Source of the DNA: Catellatospora tritici
GTDB taxonomy: Bacteria; Actinomycetota; Actinomycetes; Mycobacteriales; Micromonosporaceae
Assembly: GCF_019083965.1 (NCBI RefSeq)
Contig: NZ_JAHRCY010000024.1
Span: 48,303-112,302, forward strand
Direction of reading: 5' to 3'
DNA: 64,000 nucleotides
A program made the position numbers and the translations under genes. Positions 26,513 through 35,468 of the stretch are shown here, piece after piece (position 1 is the first letter of the stretch; every line of letters begins with the position of its first letter). Under the pieces are notes generated by a model, which saw only the letters and a program-made list of their open reading frames with translations, did no database searches and was not told where the DNA came from.

Positions 26513-27750
26513 ACCGCGACCGCGGCGACCTCACCACTGGTCGGCACCCGGTCGCCGGCGAGCTGACGGATCGCGGTGTTGAACACCGCGATCAACGGCA
26601 CCGCGATCAGCGCGCCGATGATCCCGGCCAGCGACACGCCCGCCGCGATGCCGATGATCACCGCGAGCGGGTGGATGGCCACCGCCCGGCCCATGATCAG
26701 CGGCTGGAGCAGGTGGCCCTCGATCTGCTGCACCGCGATCACCGCGGCCAGCACCAGCAGCGCCTTCACCCAGCCGTTGGCGACCAGCGCGACCAGGACG
26801 GCGACCGCGCCGGACAGCGTGGCACCGACGATCGGGATGAACGCGCCGAGGAACACCAGCGCGGCCAGCGGCAGCGCGAGCGGCACGCCGAGCACGAACA
26901 GGGCGATGCCGATGCCGACCGCGTCGATGAACGCGACGAGCACCGTCGCCCGCACATACGACCCGAGCGAGCTCCACCCGGCCACACCGGCGCGGTCCAG
27001 CGGCTCCCGGGCGTTCTTGGGCAGCAGCCGGAGCAGGAAGCGCCAGATCGAGCGGCCGTCGCGCAGGAAGAAGAAGAGCGAGAACATCACCAGGAACAGG
27101 CCGCTGAGCACCTCGATCAGCGTGGTCGCGGTGGTCAGCACCCCGGTGGTCAGCGCGTCCTTGTTCGCGTTGATCATGTCGGTGAACTGCTTGATCAGGT
27201 TGTCCAGCTGCTGGTCGGTCAGGTGCAGCGGGCCGGTCTTCAGCCAGGCCGGGATCTGCTTGACCCCGGCCGTGCCCTGGTCGATGAGCTTGGGCAGGCC
27301 GTCCAGGAACTGGCTGATCACCAGCCACAGCGTGCCGACAACGGCACCGAGACCGGTCACCACCACGATCGCGGTCGCCAGCGAGCTGTGCACGTTCCAG
27401 CGCTTGAGCAGGCGCACCGCCGGGCCCAGCAGGGCCGCCAGCAGCAGCGCGATCAGCAGCGGCACGATGACCAGGCTGACCCGGCCCAGCAGCTGCAGCA
27501 GGTAGTAGAGGGCGAAGCCGAGCACCAGGAAGCGCCAGCCCCACGCCGCGCCGATACGCAGGCCGTACGGCACGTCGGCGTCGTCGCGGCTGCTGGTCGA
27601 GTGGTGGACGTGCTCCGGCTCCGCGACGGGCAGGGGCTGCTCGGCCAGGCGGCGTTCGCGCTCCTCCTGCTCCCGGCGGGCGCGCACGCTCGCCCGGCTC
27701 GCCTCGTACGCGCGCCGGACGTTCGCCTTGAAGTTCTCCAACCGACCCAC
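26476..27750 (-). CDS. AI-2E family (PerM-like) membrane transporter
   Basis: 424 aa. A charged N-terminal cytoplasmic region is followed by about eight spans in the AI-2E/PerM arrangement, including the conserved end segment EGHLLQPLIMGRAVAIHPLAVIIGIAAGVSLAGIIGALIAVPL (split here as GHLLQPLIMGRAV and IGALIAVP). Members export AI-2 or act as Na+/H+ antiporters; the substrate is not predictable. AAGGAGG lies upstream of the GTG/ATG start. Convergent with and overlapping the PrsW-like gene. Confidence 0.9.
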   Translation of the reverse strand: MGRLENFKANVRRAYEASRASVRARREQEERERRLAEQPLPVAEPEHVHHSTSSRDDADVPYGLRIGAAWGWRFLVLGFALYYLLQLLGRVSLVIVPLLIALLLAALLGPAVRLLKRWNVHSSLATAIVVVTGLGAVVGTLWLVISQFLDGLPKLIDQGTAGVKQIPAWLKTGPLHLTDQQLDNLIKQFTDMINANKDALTTGVLTTATTLIEVLSGLFLVMFSLFFFLRDGRSIWRFLLRLLPKNAREPLDRAGVAGWSSLGSYVRATVLVAFIDAVGIGIALFVLGVPLALPLAALVFLGAFIPIVGATLSGAVAVLVALVANGWVKALLVLAAVIAVQQIEGHLLQPLIMGRAVAIHPLAVIIGIAAGVSLAGIIGALIAVPLIAVFNTAIRQLAGDRVPTSGEVAAVAVQPAAGPENPPT

Positions 27751-27827
27751 AGCGGCCCTCCTTAAGACGATTGGCTCAGGTTAGTCGCCTGGCGCCCACC
27801 GCACGTCGGGGAAGTACCCTGACCGGC

Positions 27828-28169
27828 GTGACTGTGAACTCGTCGACCACCGACACCGGACTGCCGATCCGATTGCTGCACGACCGGGTCCTGGTCAAGC
27901 AGGAGGCCAGCGAAGGGGAGCGGCGCTCCTCGGCCGGCCTGGTGATCCCCGCCACGGCCTCGGTGGGGACCCGACTGTCCTGGGCCACCGTGGTCGGCGT
28001 CGGCCCGCACGTGCGCGCGATCCAGGTCGGCGACCGGGTGCTGTTCGATCCGGACGAGCGCTCCGAGGTGGAGCTGCACGGCGAGTCGTACGTACTGCTG
28101 CGCGAGCGGGATGTGCACGCCGTGGCCGCCTCCCGGGTGGAACCCGACGCTACCGGCCTGTACCTGTAG
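27828..28169 (+). CDS. GroES-like co-chaperonin paralogue
   Basis: 113 aa. IRLLHDRVLVKQEASEGERRSSAGLVIP and the GVGPHVRAIQVGDRVLFDP segment follow the GroES beta-barrel pattern, including the mobile-loop position, but with an extended N terminus and a divergent C terminus. It is far from groEL in the window (about 17 kb). It may be an accessory co-chaperonin. GTG start; TACCCT lies 7 nt upstream, consistent with near-leaderless transcription. It ends 2 bp before the convergent helicase gene. Confidence 0.85.
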   Translation: MTVNSSTTDTGLPIRLLHDRVLVKQEASEGERRSSAGLVIPATASVGTRLSWATVVGVGPHVRAIQVGDRVLFDPDERSEVELHGESYVLLRERDVHAVAASRVEPDATGLYL

Positions 28170-28171
28170 CG

Positions 28172-30160
28172 CTAGCTCGCGCTCAGTCGCCGCAACGAGT
28201 TGAGCACGACCTCCTGCTTGGTGGTGTACCAGAACGGCGGCAGACTCGCCCGCAGGAAGGCGCCGTAGCCGCGCGCCGTCTCCAGCCGGGAGTCGAGCAC
28301 CGCGACCACGCCCTTGTCGGAGCTGGTCCGGATGAGCCGCCCGACGCCCTGCGCCAGCCGGATCGCCGCGATCGGCACGCTGACCGCGGCGAAGCCGGAG
28401 CCGCCCGTGGCGTCCACGGCCGCCGAGCGGGCCGCGGCCAGCGGCTCGTCCGGGCGCGGGAACGGCAGCCGGTCGATGACGACCAGCTGGCACGCGTCGC
28501 CGGGCACGTCCACGCCCTGCCACAGGGACATGACGCCGAGCAGGCAGCTGTTGCGGTCCTCGCGGAACTTGCGCACCAGCAGCGGCAGTGTCTCGTCGCC
28601 CTGCAGCAGCACGGTCAGGTCGGTCTTGGCCCGCAGCAGCTCCGCGGCCTGGGTCGCGGCCTTGCGTGAGGAGAACAGCCCGAGCGTACGGCCGCCCAGC
28701 GCCTGCACCAGCGCCAGCAGCTCGGCCCCGGCCGCGTCCGGCAGCCCCGAGGCGGCCGGGCGGGGCAGGTGCGAGGCGACGTAGAGGATGCCCTGCTTCG
28801 GATAGTCGAACGGGGAGCCGACATCCAGTGAGGTCCAGCCGTCGGCGCCCTGGCCGGGCTTGTCGGAGACCGGCAGGCCCAGCGAGCGGGCCACCGTCTC
28901 GAACTTGCCGCCGAGGGTGAGCGTGGCCGAGGTGGCCACGACGGTGCGTTCGTCGTAGAGATTCTCGCTGAGCAGACCGGCGACCGACAGCGGCGCGACG
29001 ACCAGCGCCCGGCGCGGCTCCTGCTCGATCCAGGCCACGTCGTGGTCGGCGTCCTCCAGCAGCCGCTGCGAGGTCTTGGAGATCTCGTCGAGCAGCGCCT
29101 TGGCCTGCTGCTTGCGCACCGGGTCGGGGTCGTCGGCCTTGATCTCGCCGATGCGGCTCAGCGCCCGCCGGGTGGCGCCGTCGAGCAGCGTGCACGCCTC
29201 GACGATGGCCTGCGGCAGCGGGCCGGTGATCCGCCCGGCCGGGGTCTCGGCCAGCCCGACCGTCAGCGCGTCGGCCCCTTCGACCAGGGCCTGGTACTCC
29301 TCACCCTCCAGGAAGGTGCGGGCGGCCCGCGCGGTGCGGTCGATGCCGTCGGGGGTCAGCTCGGCCTGGGCCGCGCTGGAGACCCGGTCGGCCAGCTCGT
29401 GCGCCTCGTCGATGATCAGCAGCTTGTGCTCGGGCACGATGTGCCGCCCGGCCATCATGTCGACCGACAGCAGCGAGTGGTTGGTGACCACGATGTCGGC
29501 CTCACGGGCGCGGGCGCGCGACAGTTCGGCGAAGCAGTCCGGTCCGTACGCGCAGCGCGCCGCGCCGACGCACTCGCGGGCCGGGGTGGAGACCATCCGC
29601 CAGGCGGTGTCGTCGACGCCCGGGTCCAGCTCGTCGCGGTCGCCGGTGTCGGTCTCCATCGCCCAGTCGCGGATGCGGGCGATCTGCTTGCCCAGCCGTC
29701 CGGCCTCGCCGAGCCACTTCGTGCCGCCGCCGCCCCCGCCGGTGTCGAACAGCGAGTCCTGCGGGTCGGCCTCGTCGGAGTGCTCCAGCTTGGCCAGGCA
29801 GACATAGTGGTGCCGCCCCTTGAGCAACGCGAACGTCGGCTCGCGGCCGAGCAGCGGGGCGACGGCCTTCCCGACGCGGGGCAGGTCCTTGTCGACCAGC
29901 TGCGCCTGTAGCGCGAGCGTGGCTGTCGAGATGACGACGGGGCCGTCCACGACCAGCGCGGGGGCGAGGTAGGCCAGGGACTTGCCGGTGCCGGTGCCCG
30001 CCTGCACGAGCAGGTGGTCACCGGACTCGACGGCGTCGGCGATGGCCTGCGCCATCGCCTGCTGGCCCGGCCTGGTGGCGCCGCCGGGGACGGAGCCCAC
30101 CGCGGCGGCGAGCAGTTCCAGCGCGCTGTGGCTGGGGGTTCGGGTCTTCTTCGGCGGCAC
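28172..30160 (-). CDS. dinG: DinG/XPD-like superfamily 2 DNA helicase with Fe-S cluster
   Basis: 662 aa. Walker A GTGTGKSLAYL, DEAH box LLIIDEAHELADR, and helicase motif VI QGVGRLIR are intact. Four cysteines between motifs Ia and II (YVCLAKLE, ECVGAARCAYGPDCF) fit the Fe-S domain of XPD-type helicases. There is no N-terminal exonuclease domain. It would unwind DNA 5' to 3', for example R-loops or G-quadruplexes. GTG at 30160 is chosen because it begins PPKKTRTPSHSALELLAAAV and TACGGT lies exactly 6 nt upstream (leaderless). Confidence 0.9.
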   Translation of the reverse strand: MPPKKTRTPSHSALELLAAAVGSVPGGATRPGQQAMAQAIADAVESGDHLLVQAGTGTGKSLAYLAPALVVDGPVVISTATLALQAQLVDKDLPRVGKAVAPLLGREPTFALLKGRHHYVCLAKLEHSDEADPQDSLFDTGGGGGGTKWLGEAGRLGKQIARIRDWAMETDTGDRDELDPGVDDTAWRMVSTPARECVGAARCAYGPDCFAELSRARAREADIVVTNHSLLSVDMMAGRHIVPEHKLLIIDEAHELADRVSSAAQAELTPDGIDRTARAARTFLEGEEYQALVEGADALTVGLAETPAGRITGPLPQAIVEACTLLDGATRRALSRIGEIKADDPDPVRKQQAKALLDEISKTSQRLLEDADHDVAWIEQEPRRALVVAPLSVAGLLSENLYDERTVVATSATLTLGGKFETVARSLGLPVSDKPGQGADGWTSLDVGSPFDYPKQGILYVASHLPRPAASGLPDAAGAELLALVQALGGRTLGLFSSRKAATQAAELLRAKTDLTVLLQGDETLPLLVRKFREDRNSCLLGVMSLWQGVDVPGDACQLVVIDRLPFPRPDEPLAAARSAAVDATGGSGFAAVSVPIAAIRLAQGVGRLIRTSSDKGVVAVLDSRLETARGYGAFLRASLPPFWYTTKQEVVLNSLRRLSAS

Positions 30161-30256
30161 CGATTGACCGTACCGGCACGCACCGACGCTCTTCCAACGC
30201 GGCGCCGGATTTGGGAGTATGGCGCATTGTGGGCTCAGCCACGAGGTGAGGTTGTG

Positions 30257-30778
30257 ATGGGCGTCGTACGGGTGGAGATCCGGAAATTCGACGGGAGCGC
30301 GCACCGGGCCTACCCGGCGGTCCTGCTCGGTCGCGACGAGTACGGCACCTGGCTGGGCATCCCGAGCGGCACGGTCAGCGACAGCGGCAAGGTGTACGAG
30401 ATCCCCGGCGTGGTGCTCGTCCCGCACACCGGCTGGTGGACCGCGATGTTCAACGCCGCCCCCCGCAACACCTCGGTCTACTGCGACATCACCACCCCCG
30501 CGACCTGGCACGACAGCACCGTGGTGGTGACCGACCTCGACCTCGACGTACGCAAGATCCGCGAGACCGGCGAGGTGCAGCTGGTGGACGAGGACGAGTT
30601 CGCCGCCCACCGCGCCAAGTTCAACTACCCGGACGAGGTGGTGCACGAGGCCCGCGCCGCCGCCCAGTGGCTCCTGGACGCGGTGACCTCCGCCCGTGAA
30701 CCCTTTGCCACCCACTACCACCCCTGGCTCGCCCACGTCTGCCCCACCGCACCCACCCCCACCTCCTCCTCGCGTTGA
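30257..30778 (+). CDS. DUF402 domain protein
   Basis: 173 aa. DEYGTWLGIPSG..., the Trp-rich VLVPHTGWWTAMFN, YCDITTPATW and the DLDLDVRKIRETGEVQLVDEDEF strand-turn belong to the DUF402 fold, whose characterised relatives are nucleoside phosphatases or tRNA-related factors. Function here unknown. The final residues PTPTSSSR and the TGA stop come from dispersed repeat copy B, the same way as in the DUF4031 gene, so the natural end of the protein was probably a little earlier or different. Confidence 0.82.
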   Translation: MGVVRVEIRKFDGSAHRAYPAVLLGRDEYGTWLGIPSGTVSDSGKVYEIPGVVLVPHTGWWTAMFNAAPRNTSVYCDITTPATWHDSTVVVTDLDLDVRKIRETGEVQLVDEDEFAAHRAKFNYPDEVVHEARAAAQWLLDAVTSAREPFATHYHPWLAHVCPTAPTPTSSSR

Positions 30779-30898
30779 TCATGAGCCTGTGGGCGCCGGT
30801 GGGGAGTCGGCGACGTCGCGCCGTTCGGGCGGAGCGCCGAGGCGAGCCATCGGCGAAGCGGTCGACGGCGTGTCGCGGGCACGACTTCTTGATCAACT
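30752..30898. repeat. Dispersed GTTGATCATGA element, copy B
   Basis: About 147 bp, beginning ACCCCCACCTCC, then GTTGATCATGAGC..TGGGCGCCGGTGGGGAGTCG, and ending GCACGACTTCTTGATCAAC. The ends are inverted repeats. It matches copy A (19782-19948) at both ends, in the GCGCCGTTC segment and in the left flank. It supplies the stop codon of DUF402 and lies directly before ppk2, where it may affect that gene's promoter. Confidence 0.75.
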
Positions 30899-30907
30899 AG
30901 AACCGGA

Positions 30908-31825
30908 TTGGCCGTAGCGGAGGCGGGCACGGGCAAGCTGCGCAATGATCGGGATGTGGCGCAGCTGTCCGAATTGTTGCGGGCGGGGTCCGGGGTGGAC
31001 CTCAGCTCGATCGATTCGGCGGGCACGCCGGGGCTGCCCGAAACCAAGCAGGTGCGCCGCGACCCGAAGGCCTGGGCCCGAACCGAGCTGGCCGCGCTCG
31101 GCACGCAGTTGGCCCACCGCCAGGAGATGCTCTACGCCTGCGCGAAGAAGGACCGGTCCGAGCGTCGCCGGGTGCTGCTGGTGCTCCAGGCGATGGACTG
31201 CGGGGGCAAGGACGGCACCGTACGCCGCGTCGCGGGCACCATGAACCCGCAGGGCCTGCACATCGTCGGCTTCGGCCCGCCCACGCCCAAGGAGCTGGAG
31301 CACGACTTCCTGTGGCGCATCCGCCGCGCCCTGCCCGAGCCCGGGTACGTCGGCATCTTCAACCGCTCCCACTACGAGGACGTGCTGGTGGCGCGGGTGC
31401 GCGACCTGGTGCCGCCGAAGACGTGGCAGGCGCGGTACGACAAGATCAATGCTTTCGAACGGGAACTGGCCGACTCCGGCTGCGCGCTGGTCAAGGTCAT
31501 GCTGCACATCTCGTACGACGAGCAGCGCCGCCGCCTGCTCCAGCGCCTGCGCGACCCCACCAAGTACTGGAAGTACAACCCCGAGGACGTCGAGAACCGG
31601 GCCTACTGGGACGCCTACCAGCGCGCCTATGGTGACGCGATCGCCCGGTGTGGCACTGGTCACGCCCCCTGGCACGTCGTTCCGGCCGACCGCAAGTGGT
31701 ACCGCGACTGGGCGGTGGCACACCTGCTGCTGGCTGCCCTGGACGGCCTCGAACTGACCTATCCGCCGCCTGATTTCGACCCGGAAACCGAGATAAAACG
31801 ACTGGAGCGGGATGGATCGGGCTAG
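30908..31825 (+). CDS. ppk2: Polyphosphate kinase 2 (PPK2)
   Basis: About 305 aa. The PPK2 Walker A is AMDCGGKDGT; other signatures are NPQGLHIVGFGPPTPKELEHDFLWRIRRALP, IFNRSHYEDVL, HISYDEQRRRLLQRL and PADRKWYRDWAV. Single-domain PPK2 transfers phosphate between polyphosphate and nucleotides, often making GDP/ADP into GTP/ATP or the reverse. The N terminus is uncertain: the longest start is TTG at 30908, next to the repeat element; an in-frame GTG at 30956 is an alternative. It precedes a PHO box and Pi transport genes, so it fits a phosphate storage block. Confidence 0.9.
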   Translation: MAVAEAGTGKLRNDRDVAQLSELLRAGSGVDLSSIDSAGTPGLPETKQVRRDPKAWARTELAALGTQLAHRQEMLYACAKKDRSERRRVLLVLQAMDCGGKDGTVRRVAGTMNPQGLHIVGFGPPTPKELEHDFLWRIRRALPEPGYVGIFNRSHYEDVLVARVRDLVPPKTWQARYDKINAFERELADSGCALVKVMLHISYDEQRRRLLQRLRDPTKYWKYNPEDVENRAYWDAYQRAYGDAIARCGTGHAPWHVVPADRKWYRDWAVAHLLLAALDGLELTYPPPDFDPETEIKRLERDGSG

Positions 31826-31845
31826 GTTTCGCCGGTCACTCCGAA

Positions 31846-31863
31846 GGTGAACAAGAGGTGAAC
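31846..31863. promoter_or_regulatory. PHO box (PhoP-type direct repeats) upstream of the DUF47-pit unit
   Basis: GGTGAAC at 31846-31852 and GGTGAAC at 31857-31863: two direct repeats with an 11-bp period, the reverse complement of GTTCACC used by PhoP in actinomycetes. It lies 115 bp before the DUF47 gene. The reverse orientation and the distance leave it open whether PhoP activates or represses; a repressive role at pit has precedent in Streptomyces. Confidence 0.75.
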
Positions 31864-31977
31864 AGGTCATGAATCCCGCATGGCAATGGGTGACCGGCGC
31901 GCCAACGGAATGTGAGGCTGCTTAGCATTCCCCCGACCGACCGTCCCTGAGAAACCACCGACCCAAAGGTGCAAGCG

Positions 31978-32604
31978 GTGAAGTTTTCGCTCCGCCCCCA
32001 AGAGGGCGCCTTCTACGAGATGTTCTCCCGTGCCGCGCAGAACCTGGTTCGCGGCACCGAGCTGCTGAGCGAGCTGGCGCTGCCCGGCGCCGACGTGCAG
32101 TCGGTGAGTGAGCGCCTGGCCGATGTCGAGCACGACAGCGACCAGATCACGCACGAGCTGTACAACAAGATCAACTCTACCTTCATCACCCCGTTCGACC
32201 GGGAGGACATCTACCGCCTCGGCTCCGGCCTGGACGACGTGATGGACCACCTGGAGGCGGTCGGCAACCTGGTCTACCTGTACGGCCTGACCAAGCTCCC
32301 GGCCCTGCCCCGCGAGATGGTCGAGCTGATCGACATCCTCGACCAGCAGGCCAAGGTCACCGCCCTGGCCATGCCGCGCCTGAAGCAGATGAAGGGCCTC
32401 AAGGACTACTGGGTCGAGTGCAACCGCCTGGAGAACGACGGCGACCGCACCTACCGCATGCTGCTGGTCCGTCTGTTCAGCGGCGAGTACGACGCGCTGA
32501 CCGTGCTCAAGATGAAGGAGGTCGCCGACGAGCTCGAGGCGGCCTGCGACGCCTTCGAGCACGTGGCCAACACGGTCGAGACCATCGCGGTCAAGGAGTC
32601 CTAG
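31978..32604 (+). CDS. DUF47/PhoU-like Pit accessory protein
   Basis: 208 aa. All-helical, with FSLRPQEGAFYEMF at the start and repeating VEHDSDQITHELYNKINSTFITPFDREDIYRL, the DUF47 signature related to PhoU. Asp/Glu/His clusters suggest metal binding. Such proteins are nearly always coupled to a Pit transporter and are thought to regulate it. GTG at 31978 gives VKFSLRP; AAAGGTG upstream can act as Shine-Dalgarno. It is 34 bp from pit, so it is cotranscribed. Confidence 0.9.
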   Translation: MKFSLRPQEGAFYEMFSRAAQNLVRGTELLSELALPGADVQSVSERLADVEHDSDQITHELYNKINSTFITPFDREDIYRLGSGLDDVMDHLEAVGNLVYLYGLTKLPALPREMVELIDILDQQAKVTALAMPRLKQMKGLKDYWVECNRLENDGDRTYRMLLVRLFSGEYDALTVLKMKEVADELEAACDAFEHVANTVETIAVKES

Positions 32605-32638
32605 TGGCCCCGGGCAACGCGCACCTGCGGGGGTCGGC

Positions 32639-33691
32639 ATGAACGATCTGCTCATCCCCGTCATCGCGGTCATCGTGGCGGCCATGGTGTTCGACTACAC
32701 CAACGGCTTCCACGACGCCGCCAACGCCATCGCGACCAGCGTCTCCACCCGGGCGCTGACCCCCCGCATCGCGCTGGGCATCGCCGCGCTGGGCAACTTC
32801 TTCGGCGCCCACTGGGGCGGCCAGGTGGCCGCGACCGTCGGCAGCGGCATCGTCACCCTGCCCCAGGGGGCGGCCAGCCTCGGCGTGGTGCTCGCCGGTG
32901 TCCTGGGTGCCATCACCTGGAACCTGCTCACCTGGTGGTTCGGCATCCCGTCGTCGTCCTCGCACGCCCTGATCGGCGGCCTGGTCGGCTCGACGCTGTG
33001 CTCGACGCTGTTCGGCATCGACGGCACGGTGCTGTGGGGCGGCATCGTGGACAAGGTCGTCATCCCGATGGTCCTCTCTCCGGTCACCGGCTTCGTCCTC
33101 GGCGCACTGCTGATGCTGGCGCTGCTGTGGGGCGTGTACGCGCTGTCCAAGGCCTGGGCCGGCACCAAGGCGGCCAGCCTCACCCACCCGTCGCCGCTCA
33201 ACCGGTTCTTCCGGTTCATGCAGTCGCTGTCGGCCATCGCGATGTCGTTCGGCCACGGTATGCAGGACGCCGCCAAGACCATGGGTATCGTCGTGCTCGC
33301 CCTCTACGTCGGCGGCTTCCAGTCCAGCCCCACGCACATCCCGGGCTGGGTCTACTACACCTCGGCGACGGTGCTGGCGGCGGGTACCTACGCCGGTGGC
33401 TGGCGGATCATCCGCACCCTGGGCCGCCGGGTGATCCACCTGGACCCGATGGCCGGTTTCGCGGCCGAGACGGTGGCCAGCACCGTGCTGTTCACCGCGG
33501 CGGCGCACGGCTGGCCGATCTCGACCACGCACACCATCACCTCGTCGATCATGGGTGTTGGTGCGACGAAGAAGTTCTCGGCCGTCCGCTGGGGCGTGGC
33601 GGGCAACATCGTGATGGCCTGGATCCTGACGTTCCCGGGCGCGGCCCTGGCCGCCGTCATCGCATACGTCCTGGTCCGCCCCATCTTCTAG
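32639..33691 (+). CDS. pitA: Low-affinity inorganic phosphate transporter Pit
   Basis: 350 aa and about ten membrane spans. The two halves repeat the PHO4-family motif: FDYTNGFHDAANAIAT at residues 19-34 and GWPISTTHTITSSIMGVGATKKF near 286-308, while SSSSHALIGGLVGS lies in the first half and MSFGHGMQDAAKTMG in the middle. It imports metal-phosphate with protons. The operon with DUF47 and the upstream PHO box support phosphate-dependent control; the high-affinity pst system is about 11 kb away. Confidence 0.94.
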   Translation: MNDLLIPVIAVIVAAMVFDYTNGFHDAANAIATSVSTRALTPRIALGIAALGNFFGAHWGGQVAATVGSGIVTLPQGAASLGVVLAGVLGAITWNLLTWWFGIPSSSSHALIGGLVGSTLCSTLFGIDGTVLWGGIVDKVVIPMVLSPVTGFVLGALLMLALLWGVYALSKAWAGTKAASLTHPSPLNRFFRFMQSLSAIAMSFGHGMQDAAKTMGIVVLALYVGGFQSSPTHIPGWVYYTSATVLAAGTYAGGWRIIRTLGRRVIHLDPMAGFAAETVASTVLFTAAAHGWPISTTHTITSSIMGVGATKKFSAVRWGVAGNIVMAWILTFPGAALAAVIAYVLVRPIF

Positions 33692-33711
33692 TGCAGTGAA
33701 GTAAGGAAGGG

Positions 33712-33792
33712 CAAGATCCACTAAGTTGCCGGGCAGTCGGGCGAATCATGGACCCGCTTTCGCCCGGTTGCCCGGCAACTTGAACGATCTTG
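33712..33792. repeat. Dispersed palindrome, CAAGTTGCCGGGCA family, copy 2
   Basis: An 81-bp palindrome running from CAAGATC (33712) to GATCTTG (33792), with AAGTTGCCGGGCA in the left arm and TGCCCGGCAACTT in the right and a GCGAA / TTCGC inner stem. It is the same family as 2914-2996. A partial AAGGAAGGGC motif of the other family abuts it at 33704-33713. It lies between convergent pit and the oxidoreductase gene. Confidence 0.8.
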
Positions 33793-33806
33793 GGCTTACT
33801 CTTGGT

Positions 33807-34790
33807 TCACGCGTAGACGACGCCGATTTGGGCGCGGACGGAGTCCAGGGTGCTCATGACGGCCAGCGTCGACGACAGTGGCACCAGGTCCGACTCCAGC
33901 TTGCCCGCGCGCAGGCAGCGGGTCGCCTCCTCGGCCTCGTAGTTCAGGCCGGTCGGGTCGAAGTCGAACTGCTGTGGCTCGGCGCCGTCGCGGTGCAGCA
34001 CGAACTTGTCCGGCGCGTGGAAGCCCCACGGGAAGTCGATCTTCCCGGTCGAGCCGGTGATCGTCGCCATCCGGACGTCGCCGCCGATGCCGCAGTACAG
34101 CGTCGCCAGCGCGCCGGACGGGAAGCCCAGCACCATGCCGGTGCGCGCGTCGGTGCCCTCCGGGTGCAGCGTCGCCCACGCCCGCACCTGCGTCGGCTCG
34201 CCCAGCAGGAACTGCGCGAAACTCACCGGGTACACACCGAGGTCCAGCAGCGCGCCACCGCCGAGCTTCGGGTCGCGCAGCCGGTGCTCGGGGCCGGGGT
34301 CCAAGCCGATGCCGAACGAGGCCTGGACGCCGACGACCTCACCGATCGCCCCGTCGGCGATCAGCTCCTTGGCCTTGAGGATCGCGGGCAGCGTACGCGT
34401 CCACATCGCCTCCATCAGGAAGAGCTCGCGCTCGCGGGCCACCGACACCAGGTCCTGCGCGGTGGCCAGGTCGAGCGTGAACGCCTTCTCCACCAGCAGC
34501 GGCTTGCCCGCGCGCAGGCACAACAGCGCCGTCTCGTGGTGGTGTGAGTGCGGCGTGGCCACGTAGATGATGTCGATGTCGGGGTCGGCGGCCAGCGCCT
34601 CCCACGAGCCGTGGGCGCGCGCGACGCCGTACCGCTGCGCGAAGGTCTCGGCGGACGACGCCGTCCGCGAGCCGACGGCGGCGAGCACCGTGCCCGGCAC
34701 CTTCGTCAGGTCCTGCGCGAAGCGCGCGGCGATCCCGCCGGTGGCGAGGATGCCCCAGCGGATCACGCGGTCGCTGTTCTGATCAGTCAC
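33807..34790 (-). CDS. Gfo/Idh/MocA-family oxidoreductase
   Basis: 327 aa. The N-terminal NAD(P)-binding segment is WGILATGGIAARFAQDL (residues about 11-27); the family EKP-type motif appears as LLVEKAFTLD, with the catalytic Lys kept; GGGALLDLGVYPVSFAQFLLG is the C-terminal substrate-domain signature. It should oxidise or reduce a sugar, inositol or dihydrodiol, exact substrate unknown. TAGCTT lies 6 nt before the GTG start, so it is probably leaderless. No partner genes. Confidence 0.88.
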   Translation of the reverse strand: MTDQNSDRVIRWGILATGGIAARFAQDLTKVPGTVLAAVGSRTASSAETFAQRYGVARAHGSWEALAADPDIDIIYVATPHSHHHETALLCLRAGKPLLVEKAFTLDLATAQDLVSVARERELFLMEAMWTRTLPAILKAKELIADGAIGEVVGVQASFGIGLDPGPEHRLRDPKLGGGALLDLGVYPVSFAQFLLGEPTQVRAWATLHPEGTDARTGMVLGFPSGALATLYCGIGGDVRMATITGSTGKIDFPWGFHAPDKFVLHRDGAEPQQFDFDPTGLNYEAEEATRCLRAGKLESDLVPLSSTLAVMSTLDSVRAQIGVVYA

Positions 34791-34838
34791 GAGGCGAAGC
34801 TACACCGGTTAAGACGCGGCGCTGCACCGGTGGCGGGG

Positions 34839-35432
34839 TCAGCCGCCGACGCGGATCAGCTTGGCGCTCAGGTGCGGCGTCAGCCCCTGGCCCATCGCCG
34901 CCATGTCCTGCGCGTACAGCAGCGCCCGGTCGACGATGCCGTAGAGCCGCTGGCCCGCGGTGACCTCCTTGGCCGTGGCCGTGCGCGCGACGAAGTCGGT
35001 GGCCATCTCGATCTGCGGCGGGTTGGCCTTCACCTTGCCGACGTACAGCTCCATGATCCCGGTGGGGGTGGTCAGCAGCGCCTCGACCTCGTCGCCCTGC
35101 TCGCCCGAGGGACGCCACCAGCCGACCTCGCGGCCGCCCGGCCGCACCGGCTTGTCGTCGTCGCCCAGGATCCAGGCCCGCGCCTCGTAGAACAGGAACG
35201 GGCGGCCGTCGTGGCTGATCCGGATCTCCTGCGCGAAGTGGAAGTTCTCGATGGTCGGGTAGCTGCCCTCGCCACGGCCGCGCCACAGGCCGACGAACGG
35301 CAGCAGGTCCAGCAGTTTCGGGTGCAGGTCCGGGCCCTGCCGCAGGTCGTGCGTGTCCTCGAAGGGGGACGGGTCGACCGGCGGCGCGTTGAGCCAGGCG
35401 GGCGGCTGGATCGGGTTGTCCTCAGTGGTCAC
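34839..35432 (-). CDS. Nitrobindin-like heme-binding beta-barrel protein (FABP-like)
   Basis: About 197 aa. LLPFVGLWRGRGEGSYPTIENFHFAQEI contains the G-x-W-x-G-x-G motif at the start of the nitrobindin barrel, and the C-terminal region contributes His/Tyr candidates for heme. Nitrobindins bind ferric heme and act on NO or peroxynitrite. M. tuberculosis Rv0813c is of this family and also lies near DUF1416, a sulfurtransferase and glnR. GTG 35432 is chosen (VTTEDNPIQPP); GTG 35441 is a possible alternative. Confidence 0.85.
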   Translation of the reverse strand: MTTEDNPIQPPAWLNAPPVDPSPFEDTHDLRQGPDLHPKLLDLLPFVGLWRGRGEGSYPTIENFHFAQEIRISHDGRPFLFYEARAWILGDDDKPVRPGGREVGWWRPSGEQGDEVEALLTTPTGIMELYVGKVKANPPQIEMATDFVARTATAKEVTAGQRLYGIVDRALLYAQDMAAMGQGLTPHLSAKLIRVGG

Positions 35433-35468
35433 GGCACACACCTATCGTCGCGACGCCGGGAGTACGTC

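Noticed and set aside
19782..30898. Insertion sequence or transposon
   Set aside because: The repeat elements hold no transposase frame, and no transposase, integrase or phage gene is seen in the window; at most they are non-autonomous units.
34839..35432. ThiS/MoaD-like sulfur carrier because the protein ends in Gly-Gly
   Set aside because: The rest of the sequence is a nitrobindin barrel, far too long for a ubiquitin-like carrier; the GG end is coincidental.
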